64,000 nt of DNA, taken from JAFDZV01 sp035549015 (GTDB lineage Bacteria; Bacteroidota; Ignavibacteria; OLB7). The position numbers and the translations under genes are program-made. The notes below the pieces were generated by a model that was given only the letters and a program-made list of their open reading frames with translations, was not told where the DNA came from and searched no databases. Below, one piece after another: positions 1 through 9,673 of this stretch (position 1 is the first letter of the stretch; every line of letters starts with the position of its first letter). The DNA is taken from contig DASZRW010000045.1 in NCBI GenBank assembly GCA_035549015.1, positions 19,898 to 83,897 on the forward strand. Reading direction: 5' to 3'.

Positions 1-672
1 GCCAGGTACGTGGTGTATGCCACCAACGACAAGCAGCTCATGCGCGTGAACATCGATGGGACGAACCCTCAGAGTCTCGCGACCGACGCTGCATACGAGG
101 GAATTGCCGCCTTCAGCCCGGACGGCGGCCGCGTGGCCTATTACGGTGAGGATGAGAACCTGCACATCGTCAACATCGACGGCAGCAACAGACGGCAGCT
201 TGCGGCCAATGTCCAGAATGACCTCAGCGGCCATTCGAGCGTTGAGTTCTCGCCGGACGGCAAGAACATCGTCTACGTGGGGAGAAGTACCAAGGGGGCC
301 GTGGATATCTACGTTGTCAATGCGGACGGCGATCCGAAGCCCCGCCAGCTTACGAACGACGATGGCGGTGACTCCGATCCAACCTGGTCACCCGACGGAA
401 CGCGGATCGCCTGGAGTGCCTATCCGGGAGATATCTGGGTGATGAACGCCGATGGAACCGGTGCGAAGGACATCACGACCAATCTCTCCAACCGGGATGA
501 CTCGCCGAGCTGGGGTCCGGACGGCCAGCATCTGATCTTCACGGACACCTACGTCAACCTCCAGCAGGGATACGCCGCGGATGTCGGCACGCTGCGTGAA
601 TACGACTTCGGCACCAATGAGTCGCGCTCGATCGCCTTCAAGGTGTATCGCGGCTTCTGGGGGAAGTTCTGA
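1..672 (+). CDS. TolB-like beta-propeller (PD40/WD40-like) protein, 5' end outside window
   Basis: The reading frame is open from the first base, so this is the C-terminal part of a longer protein. It contains successive propeller blades marked by SPDG/GPDG turns (FSPDG, FSPDGKNI, WSPDGTRI, WGPDG), each followed by a strand ending near a 'VNIDG' or 'MNADG' segment. This is the PD40 pattern of TolB-like propellers, in which each blade is about 40 residues. Such proteins are usually exported and act as binding or scaffold modules. The partner cannot be told from this fragment. A GTG at position 10 could be taken as a start but would cut into a blade, so I treat the gene as partial. A strong bidirectional hairpin lies downstream, before the convergent PDZ gene. 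Confidence 0.8.
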   Translation, partial: ARYVVYATNDKQLMRVNIDGTNPQSLATDAAYEGIAAFSPDGGRVAYYGEDENLHIVNIDGSNRRQLAANVQNDLSGHSSVEFSPDGKNIVYVGRSTKGAVDIYVVNADGDPKPRQLTNDDGGDSDPTWSPDGTRIAWSAYPGDIWVMNADGTGAKDITTNLSNRDDSPSWGPDGQHLIFTDTYVNLQQGYAADVGTLREYDFGTNESRSIAFKVYRGFWGKF

Positions 673-857
673 TGATGGATGCCTGAGGGTCCGCGCCGTC
701 TCGGAACGCTTCGAGGAGGGGCCGGGAGTGCGGGCTCCTATTCGAGCAGGGCTTCCCGTACGGCATCGGCGCCTCGCCGTGATTGCCGCGGGGCGATCCT
801 CCGAAGGTGATCGCAGCCGGGGCTCAGGAAAGGACGATCACGGAAGGACGAATAACG

Positions 858-891
858 CGAAGGCCATCCCGGGCAATCGGGATGGCCTTCG
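858..891. terminator. Bidirectional hairpin terminator between convergent genes
   Basis: A perfect 14-bp stem (left arm CGAAGGCCATCCCG) closes a 6-nt loop. It sits between the stop codons of the propeller gene and the convergent PDZ gene. Runs of T are weak on both sides, so termination efficiency is inferred. Confidence 0.75.
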
Positions 892-940
892 TTGTAACTG
901 TGCGGCGCAATGGCGCGGCCTGCACGTGGGTAGAATCGAA

Positions 941-2122
941 TCAGATATCGATGCGGGGAGCCGGGCCGCCGAAGGCGCCTGCCGGCGGCATCGGGGCATT
1001 GCCCAGGGGGACGCGGTGCATCATCATCGGTCCGTGCGGCGCCATGGAGCCGAGCCGCGGGTTGCCGATCGGGCCCTGGTGATCCTCCGAAGGAGCCTGG
1101 GGCGCATCATTCTCTTCCATGTTCTCCACACCCTCGTCTCCGTTGGAGAACTCCATGAACATCTGAAGCGGGCCCTGCATCTTGTCGAGCATCATGAAGG
1201 GGACGTTCCCATCCTGCGGCATCATCTCATCGAGGTTCATCCCGCTTCCTTCCTTCTTCTCCGGAAGCTTGACGGTGATGGTCCGTTCCTGCTTGTCGCG
1301 CATCACCTTCAACTGAAGGTCGCCGGCTCCCTTTCCGGAGAGCGCCTTCATCACGTCGCCCGGATTGGAGACCTTTGCGCCATCCACCGAAGTGATGATG
1401 TCACCCGCCTGCAGTCCTGCATCGGCGGCCGGAGACTTCTCGCGGACATCGCCTACCAGGGCACCGGTCTGGTCCTGGGCAAGGCCGAAATACTTTGCGA
1501 GCTGCGGCGAGATGTTCTGCAGCATGGCTCCCATCCGGCCGTTGTTATTGTTGATGATGACGTGCATCTCCTTCATCCCCTTCGGCAGGTTCTCCATGAA
1601 GTGCTCGTCCAATCCCTTCGGGAACGCGCCCCCCTGCATGAGCTTGCAGGTGGAATCGCCGAGCATCTTGAAGACGGTGGCCATAGGCGACTTCTGCTCC
1701 GCGAGCTTCACATCCACTTCGGAGCGGGCGCCGGAGCGGAGATAGCCGATGCGAACCGAGCGTCCGGACGGAGTCTCGGCCACGAGCCGTCGCAACTGCA
1801 TGGCGCTCTCCACGCGCGTGCCGTTCCACGAAACGATGACGTCGTTCTTCTGAAGGCCGGCGCTCTTGGCAGGAGTGTTGTCGATCACATCATCCAGCAC
1901 CGCACCATAGGGTTCGCTCAACCCGAGATCCTTGGCCTTCTGTTCGGTTACCTCGGAGGGTGCAACGCCCAGATATCCGCCGCCGCCAAGCAGGCTTTCA
2001 AAGCGGCGGATCTCGATGCGCTGTCCGTTGTGCGGATCGCTCGGGGTAACCGTTGTCTGTTGTGCGGTTGCCGTGCCGGCAATCACGAGCCCGGCCAGCA
2101 TTGGAAACAGGAGTTGTTTCAT
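941..2122 (-). CDS. Exported protein with two PDZ domains
   Basis: A 393-residue protein with an N-terminal signal peptide (residues 1 to about 20, ending ATAQ). Two PDZ domains follow, at about 48-140 and 195-285. Each has the GxxGxxP-type carboxylate-binding entry and an 'AGLQxxDxIxSxxG' core. The last 100 residues are rich in Met, Pro and Gly and are probably disordered. No trypsin-like protease domain precedes the PDZ pair, so it is not a complete DegP/HtrA; a periplasmic adaptor or peptide-binding role is inference. The start was chosen at 2122 because an AAGAGG ribosome-binding sequence sits six bases upstream; an ATG six bases earlier abuts that site. It appears to be a single-gene unit. 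Confidence 0.85.
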   Translation of the reverse strand: MKQLLFPMLAGLVIAGTATAQQTTVTPSDPHNGQRIEIRRFESLLGGGGYLGVAPSEVTEQKAKDLGLSEPYGAVLDDVIDNTPAKSAGLQKNDVIVSWNGTRVESAMQLRRLVAETPSGRSVRIGYLRSGARSEVDVKLAEQKSPMATVFKMLGDSTCKLMQGGAFPKGLDEHFMENLPKGMKEMHVIINNNNGRMGAMLQNISPQLAKYFGLAQDQTGALVGDVREKSPAADAGLQAGDIITSVDGAKVSNPGDVMKALSGKGAGDLQLKVMRDKQERTITVKLPEKKEGSGMNLDEMMPQDGNVPFMMLDKMQGPLQMFMEFSNGDEGVENMEENDAPQAPSEDHQGPIGNPRLGSMAPHGPMMMHRVPLGNAPMPPAGAFGGPAPRIDI

Positions 2123-2251
2123 AGTCATCCTCTTGACATCGTTTATTCGTTCTGCGGAATTGTGAAGCCTCTTCAACGGAGCGGGAGCGCCCGGCGGGCA
2201 CCTTCCTCTCCCGATGCCAACCCTGCCGCAGCCGGGGAACTGCGCTGGCGA

Positions 2252-4336
2252 TCAACGGACCACGATCACTCTCCCCAGCCCCCCATTGTTCCACCACAGG
2301 AAGTACTCGCCCGAAGGGAGAGAGGGGAGGAGGATCGTCTGCGAGGCGTTGCCTTCGCGCAGTTCCTGCCGCATGATCCGGCGGCCCAGCGGGTCGGTCA
2401 TCCATAGTGACGCACCGCCCGCGGGGATGTTCCCCGAAATTCTGATGGTCCGCTCGCCGCCGGCCAGCACCGTTGGAGCGATGGCGATTCCCGTTTCGAC
2501 GGCCGGATCGGTCCGCACCGCGGACGGCGCCGTGTACGTCGAGCGATAGGCAAGCAGGCCGCCGGCCGCGGTTCCAACAACGATGTAGGTCCCTTCCGGC
2601 AGGGCCAGCGCAGCAGGGATCGCACTGCGATCCGTTGCCACGTCCGGATAGGCAGTGGTATCCCGTACGAATGCACTTCCGGACCGCAGGTAGACGCGAA
2701 GAACGGCGTCGATGGCATCCGGGCGCGTGCGGCCGGCAACGACGGCATCGGGCCGTCCGTCGCCGTTCAGGTCGATGAAGGTTACGGCGGAATTCCATCC
2801 GATGTCCAGGGAGTCGAACGGTGCCGGGGGGACCTTCCGCTCGAACTGCGGCGCCGTTGCGGTGCCGGTGTTCTCGAAGTAGATGAAGCGGCCGCTGCCG
2901 GCACCCACGAGCAGATCGAGATCGCCGTCGCCGTCCAGATCAACCAGGCACGGCGCCGAGTACTGATTGACGTGAAAGGTGTCCAACTGCCACGGTGCAT
3001 TTACAAGCATGTTCCCCTGGAAATGGAACAGCCGCACGCGACCGTCGTTGGCATCCCCCACAAGGATCTCGGCTTTGCCGTCGCCATCCAGATCGCCCGC
3101 GGTCGGCACGGACTGGAACAGCCCGGCCTGCGTGGCATAGCGGCCAAGCTCGTGCCAGGTTGTTGTGCTGCCGGCCGTCGAGAAGCTGTAGTACAGCAGC
3201 GATCCGTCGCTGGAGCCAACCAGCAGGCCGTCGTGCGATGCGTCGTGGATCGTGGCTGGCGCCGCGTAGGTGCCGAGATCGATCTCACTCGTCAGATCAA
3301 CCTCGCGCCTGCGCATGACGATCTGCCCGGACCCGCCCGGGGCCACGTTCTCATAGTAGATGATCGGCTGTTCGGTGGAGAGGGGGTAGAGCGAGGAGAT
3401 AAGCACGTCGGGGTCGCCGTCGCCGTCCAGATCGCCGGTGACCGGCTGGTTGAATCCGGCGCTCTGAACATCGTCGCCATTCGGACGGAAGGCGGTGTCC
3501 AGATGGTCCATGCTGAAGCGGGCGTTGGTGCGGGTGCCGTCGTTGGTGAACAACAGGAGCTTCGTTGTGAAGAAGTCGCCGAAGAGAATGTCCAGATCGC
3601 CGTCGCGATCGAGATCGGCGAAGTCCAGAACGCTGGCACCATGGCGGTTGGGCGCGCGGCCGTCCCCCTTCTCATGCGTCGCGCCGGCGGAGATCACCAG
3701 GATGCTTCCGTAGTGCGCCGTGATGAATGTGAACCGCGGCTGCGTTGCGGTGCCGATGTTCTCGTAGTAGGTGATCGATCCGTCCGTGTTGCCGCTGAAC
3801 AGATCCAGATCGCCGTCTCCGTCGATATCCACGAACGAGGGAACCGTTTCCTGCTGTGTGTAGATGATCGTGTCGCCGCGCTTGAGCGTATCGGGGATCG
3901 CGGCGAAGCGAGGAGCCGCCGCCGAGCCGACATTCCTGTACTCCAGAAGCTGCGATGTTTCGCCGGAGGTGAAGAGGTCCAGATCGCCGTCGCCGTCGAG
4001 GTCGGCGAGACGGAACCAGCTTCGCATCGAGACGCTGTCGAAGGCGGTCCAGAACTCCCGTTTGAAATGCATCGAGCCCGTGTTACGGTACAGCCGAAGC
4101 CTGTTGTCCGGATTCAATGTCAGCAGATCCAGATCGCCGTCGGCATCGATGTCGCGCAGGCCGATTCGCGGCTGCACCAGTCCGCCGGAAAAGGGATTGG
4201 CATACGTCTCGCCGCTGCTCCGCACCACGGTGAACGGTGCCAGCTCCTGTACGAACGGCTGCGCCGTTGCGGTCCGGTGAACGGACACGGCACAGAGAAG
4301 CGTGCAGGCAACCAGGAGAGCGGTTCTAGCGTTCAA
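2252..4336 (-). CDS. FG-GAP/VCBS repeat surface protein with T9SS C-terminal domain
   Basis: A 694-residue secreted protein. A signal peptide (ending TATAQ) is followed by about ten repeats carrying D-x-D-G-D-x-D-L calcium-binding loops and FG-GAP-like 'YYENIGTATAP' segments, the pattern of integrin-type beta-propellers. The last ~75 residues form a T9SS type A sorting domain (LPSGEYFLWW, ending RVIVVR), so it should cross the outer membrane by the type IX system. The start is a TTG overlapping the stop region of the upstream lipoprotein gene by 11 bases, with GGAG seven bases before it. This indicates translational coupling. Ligand or adhesion function is unknown. Confidence 0.88.
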   Translation of the reverse strand: MNARTALLVACTLLCAVSVHRTATAQPFVQELAPFTVVRSSGETYANPFSGGLVQPRIGLRDIDADGDLDLLTLNPDNRLRLYRNTGSMHFKREFWTAFDSVSMRSWFRLADLDGDGDLDLFTSGETSQLLEYRNVGSAAAPRFAAIPDTLKRGDTIIYTQQETVPSFVDIDGDGDLDLFSGNTDGSITYYENIGTATQPRFTFITAHYGSILVISAGATHEKGDGRAPNRHGASVLDFADLDRDGDLDILFGDFFTTKLLLFTNDGTRTNARFSMDHLDTAFRPNGDDVQSAGFNQPVTGDLDGDGDPDVLISSLYPLSTEQPIIYYENVAPGGSGQIVMRRREVDLTSEIDLGTYAAPATIHDASHDGLLVGSSDGSLLYYSFSTAGSTTTWHELGRYATQAGLFQSVPTAGDLDGDGKAEILVGDANDGRVRLFHFQGNMLVNAPWQLDTFHVNQYSAPCLVDLDGDGDLDLLVGAGSGRFIYFENTGTATAPQFERKVPPAPFDSLDIGWNSAVTFIDLNGDGRPDAVVAGRTRPDAIDAVLRVYLRSGSAFVRDTTAYPDVATDRSAIPAALALPEGTYIVVGTAAGGLLAYRSTYTAPSAVRTDPAVETGIAIAPTVLAGGERTIRISGNIPAGGASLWMTDPLGRRIMRQELREGNASQTILLPSLPSGEYFLWWNNGGLGRVIVVR

Positions 4337-5339
4337 TCGTGATCTCCATCGATGGGCTCGTGGTTGCGATCGGCAGCAGGATCAGCGTTCGCGCCGCCGC
4401 TCCAGCCGCAATCGTATTCAACGAATAGAGCGGGATGAACGGATGTGAAAGCTCCACGCTGTCCGGCTCCACGGAGACCACGATGCCGTAGGTGCCATCG
4501 TTCAATACCCGTCGCAGCGCTCCGGTGAAGTCCTCTCCGGGGCGGCCGTACGCGCGCTCCGGATGCGACCCGGCCCCGGGACCCGGGCCGTCGGCGTCGG
4601 GACCGGTGAGCGTGCGGAATCGTCCCATCTTCACATACTCGGGGCTTCCCGATCCTGCATTGCGAACAAGCCATGTCTGATAGGTCCAGCCCGGGTTGTC
4701 CGGATTGAGAGGCTGCGGCGCGAGGGCAAGGCCGCTGAGCGTATCGATGCCGCCGCCGCTTCGATTCCTGAACGTCACGAACCAGATTCCGGAGACGCTG
4801 TCCGGCGGGTCGTCGCTGGTCGGCGCCTGCAGCAGGCACCACGAGCTGGAATCCACGGCAAGCTTCGGGCCGAACGCGGCGCTGTCGTTCGGCTTCAGGA
4901 CCGCGTCCAGCTGGCTCCCGGTGCCGGTGAAGAGCCCGGCCAGCACCCGTCGCTGCGGCGTTCCCAGCCCCTGGTTCTCATGCTCGAGCGTGACGAGCGC
5001 ATCGGAAATGAGATCGGCCTGAAACCCTTCGGGGATGATGAACTGCGCCGGATTCCCCTGCAGATCCACCGCATGCCCCGAAGCGTCCACGCGGAAGGAA
5101 CCCGCCGCGACGTAATCACGATCACCGTCATCGAAGTGTTTGTCCTTCGGGGACGTGCCTGCCTTCGGATAGCTGAACCAGAATTCGTAATAGAGATCCC
5201 CTTCCAGCATCGGGAAATTGTTGATGCTGGCGTTTACCGGCTTCTCCGGGGCCAGCGGATCGTTCGTGCAGCCGGTGATCGCCAGTGCGAGTGCGAGCAA
5301 GCAGACAAGGGTAATCGGGATGAGCGGTCTGTTCAGCAT
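4326..5339 (-). CDS. Lipoprotein of unknown function, coupled to FG-GAP protein gene
   Basis: A 337-residue protein with a lipoprotein signal (lipobox ITGC, Cys24). The remainder has no domain I recognise. It contains Gly/Pro/Ser-rich stretches and beta-strand-like segments ending in a hydrophobic C-terminus. It is the upstream member of a two-gene unit and overlaps the FG-GAP/T9SS gene by 11 bases, so the two are probably made together. The lipoprotein could anchor or accompany that surface protein, but this is inferred only from the overlap. Confidence 0.8.
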   Translation of the reverse strand: MLNRPLIPITLVCLLALALAITGCTNDPLAPEKPVNASINNFPMLEGDLYYEFWFSYPKAGTSPKDKHFDDGDRDYVAAGSFRVDASGHAVDLQGNPAQFIIPEGFQADLISDALVTLEHENQGLGTPQRRVLAGLFTGTGSQLDAVLKPNDSAAFGPKLAVDSSSWCLLQAPTSDDPPDSVSGIWFVTFRNRSGGGIDTLSGLALAPQPLNPDNPGWTYQTWLVRNAGSGSPEYVKMGRFRTLTGPDADGPGPGAGSHPERAYGRPGEDFTGALRRVLNDGTYGIVVSVEPDSVELSHPFIPLYSLNTIAAGAAARTLILLPIATTSPSMEITIER

Positions 5340-5646
5340 GCGGACATGAGTGTTTGTTGATCCGGCAGTTCATCGCTCGCGAACGTTGCTCCGCGCGCAG
5401 CGGGAGGGAGCGCGCGAATCGGATCCCGGGAGCGCTGCGGGTTCCTGTTGTGCGCAGGCCCGGAGAGACAACGTGCCGTATCGTCCAAGAATACAGCGGA
5501 AGAGCGGGCCGGGCAATCCAAATGGTTGCCGGCCGGTTGCCGGCAATTGGTCCGTGGCCTCTTCTGCCGGTTGCCGGTTTCAAACACAACGCCCGTCCGG
5601 GCGCGGGGCCGGGACGGGCGTTGAACGTTGAACACAGCCGATGATG
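5340..5646. other. Intergenic region, 307 bp
   Basis: No gene seen. It holds the terminator of the metalloprotease gene and a short stretch around 5530-5578 in which GCCGGTTGCCGG-like motifs recur. The promoter of the lipoprotein/FG-GAP unit must lie here but is not recognisable. Confidence 0.5.
5588..5622 (-). terminator. Hairpin terminator of the metalloprotease gene
   Basis: An 11-bp perfect stem (AACGCCCGTCC arm) lies 25 nt after the metalloprotease stop codon on the minus strand and is followed by GTGTTTG, which supports intrinsic termination. Confidence 0.7.
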
Positions 5647-8274
5647 CTAGTGCACCACGGAGAGCGTCTGGCTCCTGGATCCGGCGGAGCCGGTCAGGCG
5701 GAGATAGTACGCTCCGGCGGCGAGATCGGCGGTGCCGATCCGCGAGATGGTTGCAGTCGCCGCGAACCGGTCGGTGATCGTCCGCACGATACGTCCGGCG
5801 GCGTCCGCCACCGTCAGTGTGTACGGCTGCCCCTCCTCACCCGGCATCGGTGCGATGAAGAGTGAGGCTTCACCATGCGCGGGGTTCGGCATCACCGCGA
5901 ACGATGACGCGATCTCCTTCTCTCCCGGCACCGCGCTCGGCCCAACGATATTCGCCAGCAGCCAGATCGTATCCTGGCGATACTTGGTGAAGTTCTCCGT
6001 CTCGATCTGGTTCACGATCAGGAAGGCCTTCTTGTAGCCGGGCTCCGTGGCGAAGAGCGTTACCGGGAGATCGTAGGAGTCACCCGGGTTCAGATCGATC
6101 GCGTTGACGTTCACCACGAACGACGCCGCGTCCGGTCCGTCCATGTCGCCGATCACCTGCATGGCATCGCTGCCGGCATTGTGGAAGAACTCCGTGAAGT
6201 TGGTGTCGTACTTCACACTCTTCTGGCGATCGCCGAAGTTGATCGACCGAAGCGCCAGCTTGTACTGAAGCAGCGGGCCCACCTTCGCGGTTCCCTTCAG
6301 CGTCAACGAATCCAGGCCGCCTCCCTTCGAGTTGCTGTGCACCCGCAGGTAGGCAATCTTGTCGCCAACGGAAGTCGGAGCGAAGCGGAACTTGCCCGGC
6401 AGACGAGATGCGCCGTCATCGATCTGGAACGGTGCGGTTCCCTCAACCATCTGGAATTCGAAGCGGTCCGGACCAACGATCTCGGTGCTGTCCACGCGGA
6501 GCGGAGCAGTGCCGTTGTTGGCGAAGAGCGTTGCCATGGTGGTATCCACCGTTTCACCAACGCGATGCGTCTTGAAGTCCACTTCCTTCTTGCCCCCGGC
6601 GATGATGCCGAGAACCGGCTGCTTGTCCACGGCGAAGGCTTCGATCGTCACCACCACCGGCGGATGCAGGCCGTTGCTCTTGATGGTGAGCGTGGCCGTG
6701 GTCGGGTTCTCCGTGGTGGAGAGATAGTGGATCTTGATCTGCTTGTACTCGCCCGGCTTCAGCGTGAAGGGGAAGGTGGAGGGCTCGGTGATCGTGATGG
6801 CGTTCGCGTTCGTGCCCGCGAGCGTCTGCTCGCTCACCTCGATCTCCTGCTTGCTGTTGTTCTGGTAGAACGCATCCAGGGTCGTGTCGAGCGGCTGATT
6901 GACGAGCGCCTTCGGGAAGTAGATCACCGTTGGATGCACGGTGAGGCGGCGCGAGAGTTCCACACAGGCCTTGGTCGGGAGATGCGCCTGCATGTAGGCG
7001 ATCTGCTTCGGATGGAACACCTGTTCGGCCTGGGAGCAGTAGCTCATGATGGTGCCGAGGGTCTGCGTTACCTGTGCCGCGGAGAAGCAGGCGCCATCCT
7101 CGGCTGCGGCGCAGCGATCGATCTCGGGATTCCACGAGCAGCTGTGCGTGTGCTTCAGGCCGAAATTGTGGCCCGTTTCATGGCTGATCACACGCAGATC
7201 CTGCTGCGGATTGCTCCGGGTGATGAGGCTGTAGGCGCAGGCGATCGGCTTGTTGCAGAGCACATCCAGGAAGGCGATGCCGATGGGATTCACCCACGGC
7301 TTGCCGCTGAAGATGTGTTCGAACGCGCGGTCAACCGTCGGCTTGGACTGCAGCCAGTACTGCTGGGCCTGGTTCAGTGCGGCGTCCATCGAACCGCTTT
7401 CGGTATAGGGATAGCCGCCGGTCTGCGTGTCCCACATGTTCATATAGCTCGCGAAGATCTGGCAGCTGAAGTCACGCTCGTAGATGGCGCTCATCTGGCC
7501 GATCAGTTCCATCATGTAATCCTGTGCGGCCTGCTTGTTGCCGGCGAAGCGATCGTGAAGGTACTCGTAGTCGGACTCGAACGCCGCCTTCACGGAGTAG
7601 AGAATCTCATCCGCCGGATGCATCGGGGTCTGCGACATCTGGCGAAGCATCTCCTTATCGGAGGGGAGATCCGGCCCGAGCACCTTGAGCTTGTCGTCGG
7701 TGACGCCGCATGCATCTCCCGGCAGGGAAACATCGGCAAGCGGATATGCCTGCGCGGCAAGCGTTGCGCCGTTGGCCGGCACATCCTCGTCCGTGGTGAT
7801 CTCGTACGAGGTGCCGTCCACCGTTACGGTTGCGCGGATACTGTTGTCGCCGATCGAGAAGTAGGCCCAGCTCTTCTGCTGGCCTGCCACGGTTCCGCGA
7901 TACGTGCGCACGGTGGATGCCGGAAGCGGAAACACGCCGGCAGCGGTTGTGATCGTGGGCTGCACACCCGGCGCAAGCACCGAAAACTCATTCAGGTCCA
8001 GGTCCACGTTCAAGCCGCGAGAGAGGGGCACCCCGGCGAGATGGAGCTGATTGCCGGTGGCAGCTGCCCGAAACGCATTCAGATCAACCGAGAGCGGAAG
8101 GACATGAACGTTGGAAAATAGGTGGTCCGATTTTACGGCGGCCTTTCTCGAAGTGACCGAGAAAATGGACTGCCGGGCCTGCTGTGCCGATAGCGGTGCC
8201 GCAATCAGGCACAGGAGCATCAGGGGGACCCACAGCATACGCAACCGAGGGTGAAGTGGTACCGGATGGCTCAT
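5647..8274 (-). CDS. Secreted zinc metalloprotease (HExxHxxGxxH) with T9SS C-terminal domain
   Basis: An 875-residue exported protease. The signal peptide ends near residue 30 (PLSAQQ). The zinc motif HETGHNFGLKH is at residues 365-375, followed by Cys-rich segments and a Met-turn-like 'IMSYC'. This is the layout of reprolysin/M12B-like metzincins. Residues about 450-780 form beta-sandwich repeats of the ASH/choice-of-anchor type. The last ~85 residues form a T9SS sorting domain (MPNPAHGEASLFI near its start, ending SVVH). It is probably processed and released or surface-attached, acting on extracellular protein. No clear ribosome-binding site is present, and a second ATG at codon 13 is an alternative start. 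Confidence 0.9.
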   Translation of the reverse strand: MSHPVPLHPRLRMLWVPLMLLCLIAAPLSAQQARQSIFSVTSRKAAVKSDHLFSNVHVLPLSVDLNAFRAAATGNQLHLAGVPLSRGLNVDLDLNEFSVLAPGVQPTITTAAGVFPLPASTVRTYRGTVAGQQKSWAYFSIGDNSIRATVTVDGTSYEITTDEDVPANGATLAAQAYPLADVSLPGDACGVTDDKLKVLGPDLPSDKEMLRQMSQTPMHPADEILYSVKAAFESDYEYLHDRFAGNKQAAQDYMMELIGQMSAIYERDFSCQIFASYMNMWDTQTGGYPYTESGSMDAALNQAQQYWLQSKPTVDRAFEHIFSGKPWVNPIGIAFLDVLCNKPIACAYSLITRSNPQQDLRVISHETGHNFGLKHTHSCSWNPEIDRCAAAEDGACFSAAQVTQTLGTIMSYCSQAEQVFHPKQIAYMQAHLPTKACVELSRRLTVHPTVIYFPKALVNQPLDTTLDAFYQNNSKQEIEVSEQTLAGTNANAITITEPSTFPFTLKPGEYKQIKIHYLSTTENPTTATLTIKSNGLHPPVVVTIEAFAVDKQPVLGIIAGGKKEVDFKTHRVGETVDTTMATLFANNGTAPLRVDSTEIVGPDRFEFQMVEGTAPFQIDDGASRLPGKFRFAPTSVGDKIAYLRVHSNSKGGGLDSLTLKGTAKVGPLLQYKLALRSINFGDRQKSVKYDTNFTEFFHNAGSDAMQVIGDMDGPDAASFVVNVNAIDLNPGDSYDLPVTLFATEPGYKKAFLIVNQIETENFTKYRQDTIWLLANIVGPSAVPGEKEIASSFAVMPNPAHGEASLFIAPMPGEEGQPYTLTVADAAGRIVRTITDRFAATATISRIGTADLAAGAYYLRLTGSAGSRSQTLSVVH

Positions 8275-8556
8275 GGGAGATACGTGGTTATGATGTTGTT
8301 AAGGCTTGCCGTAGAGGTTACGGCTGTGCCCACCAGATAAGGGACTGTGGGAAGTGGACACACTTTGATAAAATTCGCATAATGGAGAAGATGTGCAAGG
8401 TGAAAAGCGAATCTGCGATGTTCTGCTTCCGAGGCGGATTCGCGGAATTGCGGGGGATTCGGGGCTGAATCTCTCTATATTGGCAATTGTTCAAGAACGC
8501 CTGCCTGCCGCGGCGTCCCTTTGGAATAACCCCGCTCAACCCTCCCCCGCATCGCG

Positions 8557-9642
8557 ATGTATCTGCTCCGCTTCCCTCTCGGCTCCCTGGTTCCGGCTCT
8601 GCTGGCCTGCTGTATGGCAACGGTGGCCACACTGCATGCTCAGCCGCGCAAGGCGATACCGCCGACGGCTGCCCAGGAGGAGTTGATCGGACAGGGCTCG
8701 CGTGCTCACGACTCCGGCGACTACAGCCGCGCAATCTCGTTGTATCGGCAGGTGCTGAACCAGAATCCCGACGTAGTGATGGCGATCTACGAGATGTCGT
8801 TCACCTTCTTCGAATCGAAGCAGTTCGACAGCGCAGTGGCATACGCCCGGCGCGGGCTGGAATATGCATCCGATCAGGAACCGCTGCTCTATGTGACGCT
8901 CGGCTCCAGCTACGATGCACAGGGGAAGGGGGAGAAGGCCATCGAGACCTACTCGGCCGGCCTGAAGAAGCATCCGTCGTTCGCGCTGCTCCACTTCAAT
9001 CTCGGCGTCACCTACTTTTCCAGACGTGAGGGAGCGCTGGCGCTGGCCAGCTTCAAGCAGGCGCTCCGTCTGGAACCAAATCATCCAGGCAGCCACTTCT
9101 GGCTGGGGCAGACCTATCAGGCGCTTGGGTACCGTATCCCCGCGGCGCTGGCCTTCTGCCGCTTTCTGATGCTGGAGCCGGCCACACGACGCTCGGAGGT
9201 TGCCGTCCACACCATCCACGAGATTATCGGCTCGCTGGTGAGCGTTGGCGGTGAGGCGAAGAATGAGATCGTGCTTCGTCCGTCCGATTCGCTTCATCTG
9301 GAAGAAGGGGACTTCCGGGGGCTGGAGTTGAAGCTCGGGATGCTGATCGGGACAAGCCGGTCCATGGGGCTCTCGAAGGAGGATGAGCCGATTACCTGGC
9401 TCGACATCTCACAGCTCGTGGATGGCTGCGGCGACAGCGTGATTGCCGCAGGCCATGGATTCGCCGCCGCCTACTACGCGCCCTACTTCGCTCAACTCGA
9501 ACAGCACGGCTTCAGCGAGGCCTTCAGCAAGTATGTCCTGATTTCGATGAATGATTCCAATACCGTTGCGTGGCTGAAGGAACACGAGGAGGATGTCAGG
9601 AGCATGTTCCGTTGGTCTGCGGCGTATATGTGGCCCCGGTGA
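8557..9642 (+). CDS. Exported tetratricopeptide-repeat protein
   Basis: A 361-residue protein with an N-terminal hydrophobic signal (ending TLHAQ) and four or more TPR units between about residues 40 and 185 (for example 'AISLYRQVLNQNPD' and 'ALASFKQALRLEPNH'). The C-terminal half is a globular region without recognised motifs. TPR domains bind peptides or partner proteins; the partner is unknown. It is divergent from the metalloprotease gene, with 282 bp between them, and convergent with the thiamine pyrophosphokinase gene, with only 31 bp between stops. A TATATTGG element about 80 bases upstream might be its promoter. Confidence 0.83.
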   Translation: MYLLRFPLGSLVPALLACCMATVATLHAQPRKAIPPTAAQEELIGQGSRAHDSGDYSRAISLYRQVLNQNPDVVMAIYEMSFTFFESKQFDSAVAYARRGLEYASDQEPLLYVTLGSSYDAQGKGEKAIETYSAGLKKHPSFALLHFNLGVTYFSRREGALALASFKQALRLEPNHPGSHFWLGQTYQALGYRIPAALAFCRFLMLEPATRRSEVAVHTIHEIIGSLVSVGGEAKNEIVLRPSDSLHLEEGDFRGLELKLGMLIGTSRSMGLSKEDEPITWLDISQLVDGCGDSVIAAGHGFAAAYYAPYFAQLEQHGFSEAFSKYVLISMNDSNTVAWLKEHEEDVRSMFRWSAAYMWPR

Positions 9643-9673
9643 TGAAGAGTGGGGCGCGGCGTGGCCTCGCGGT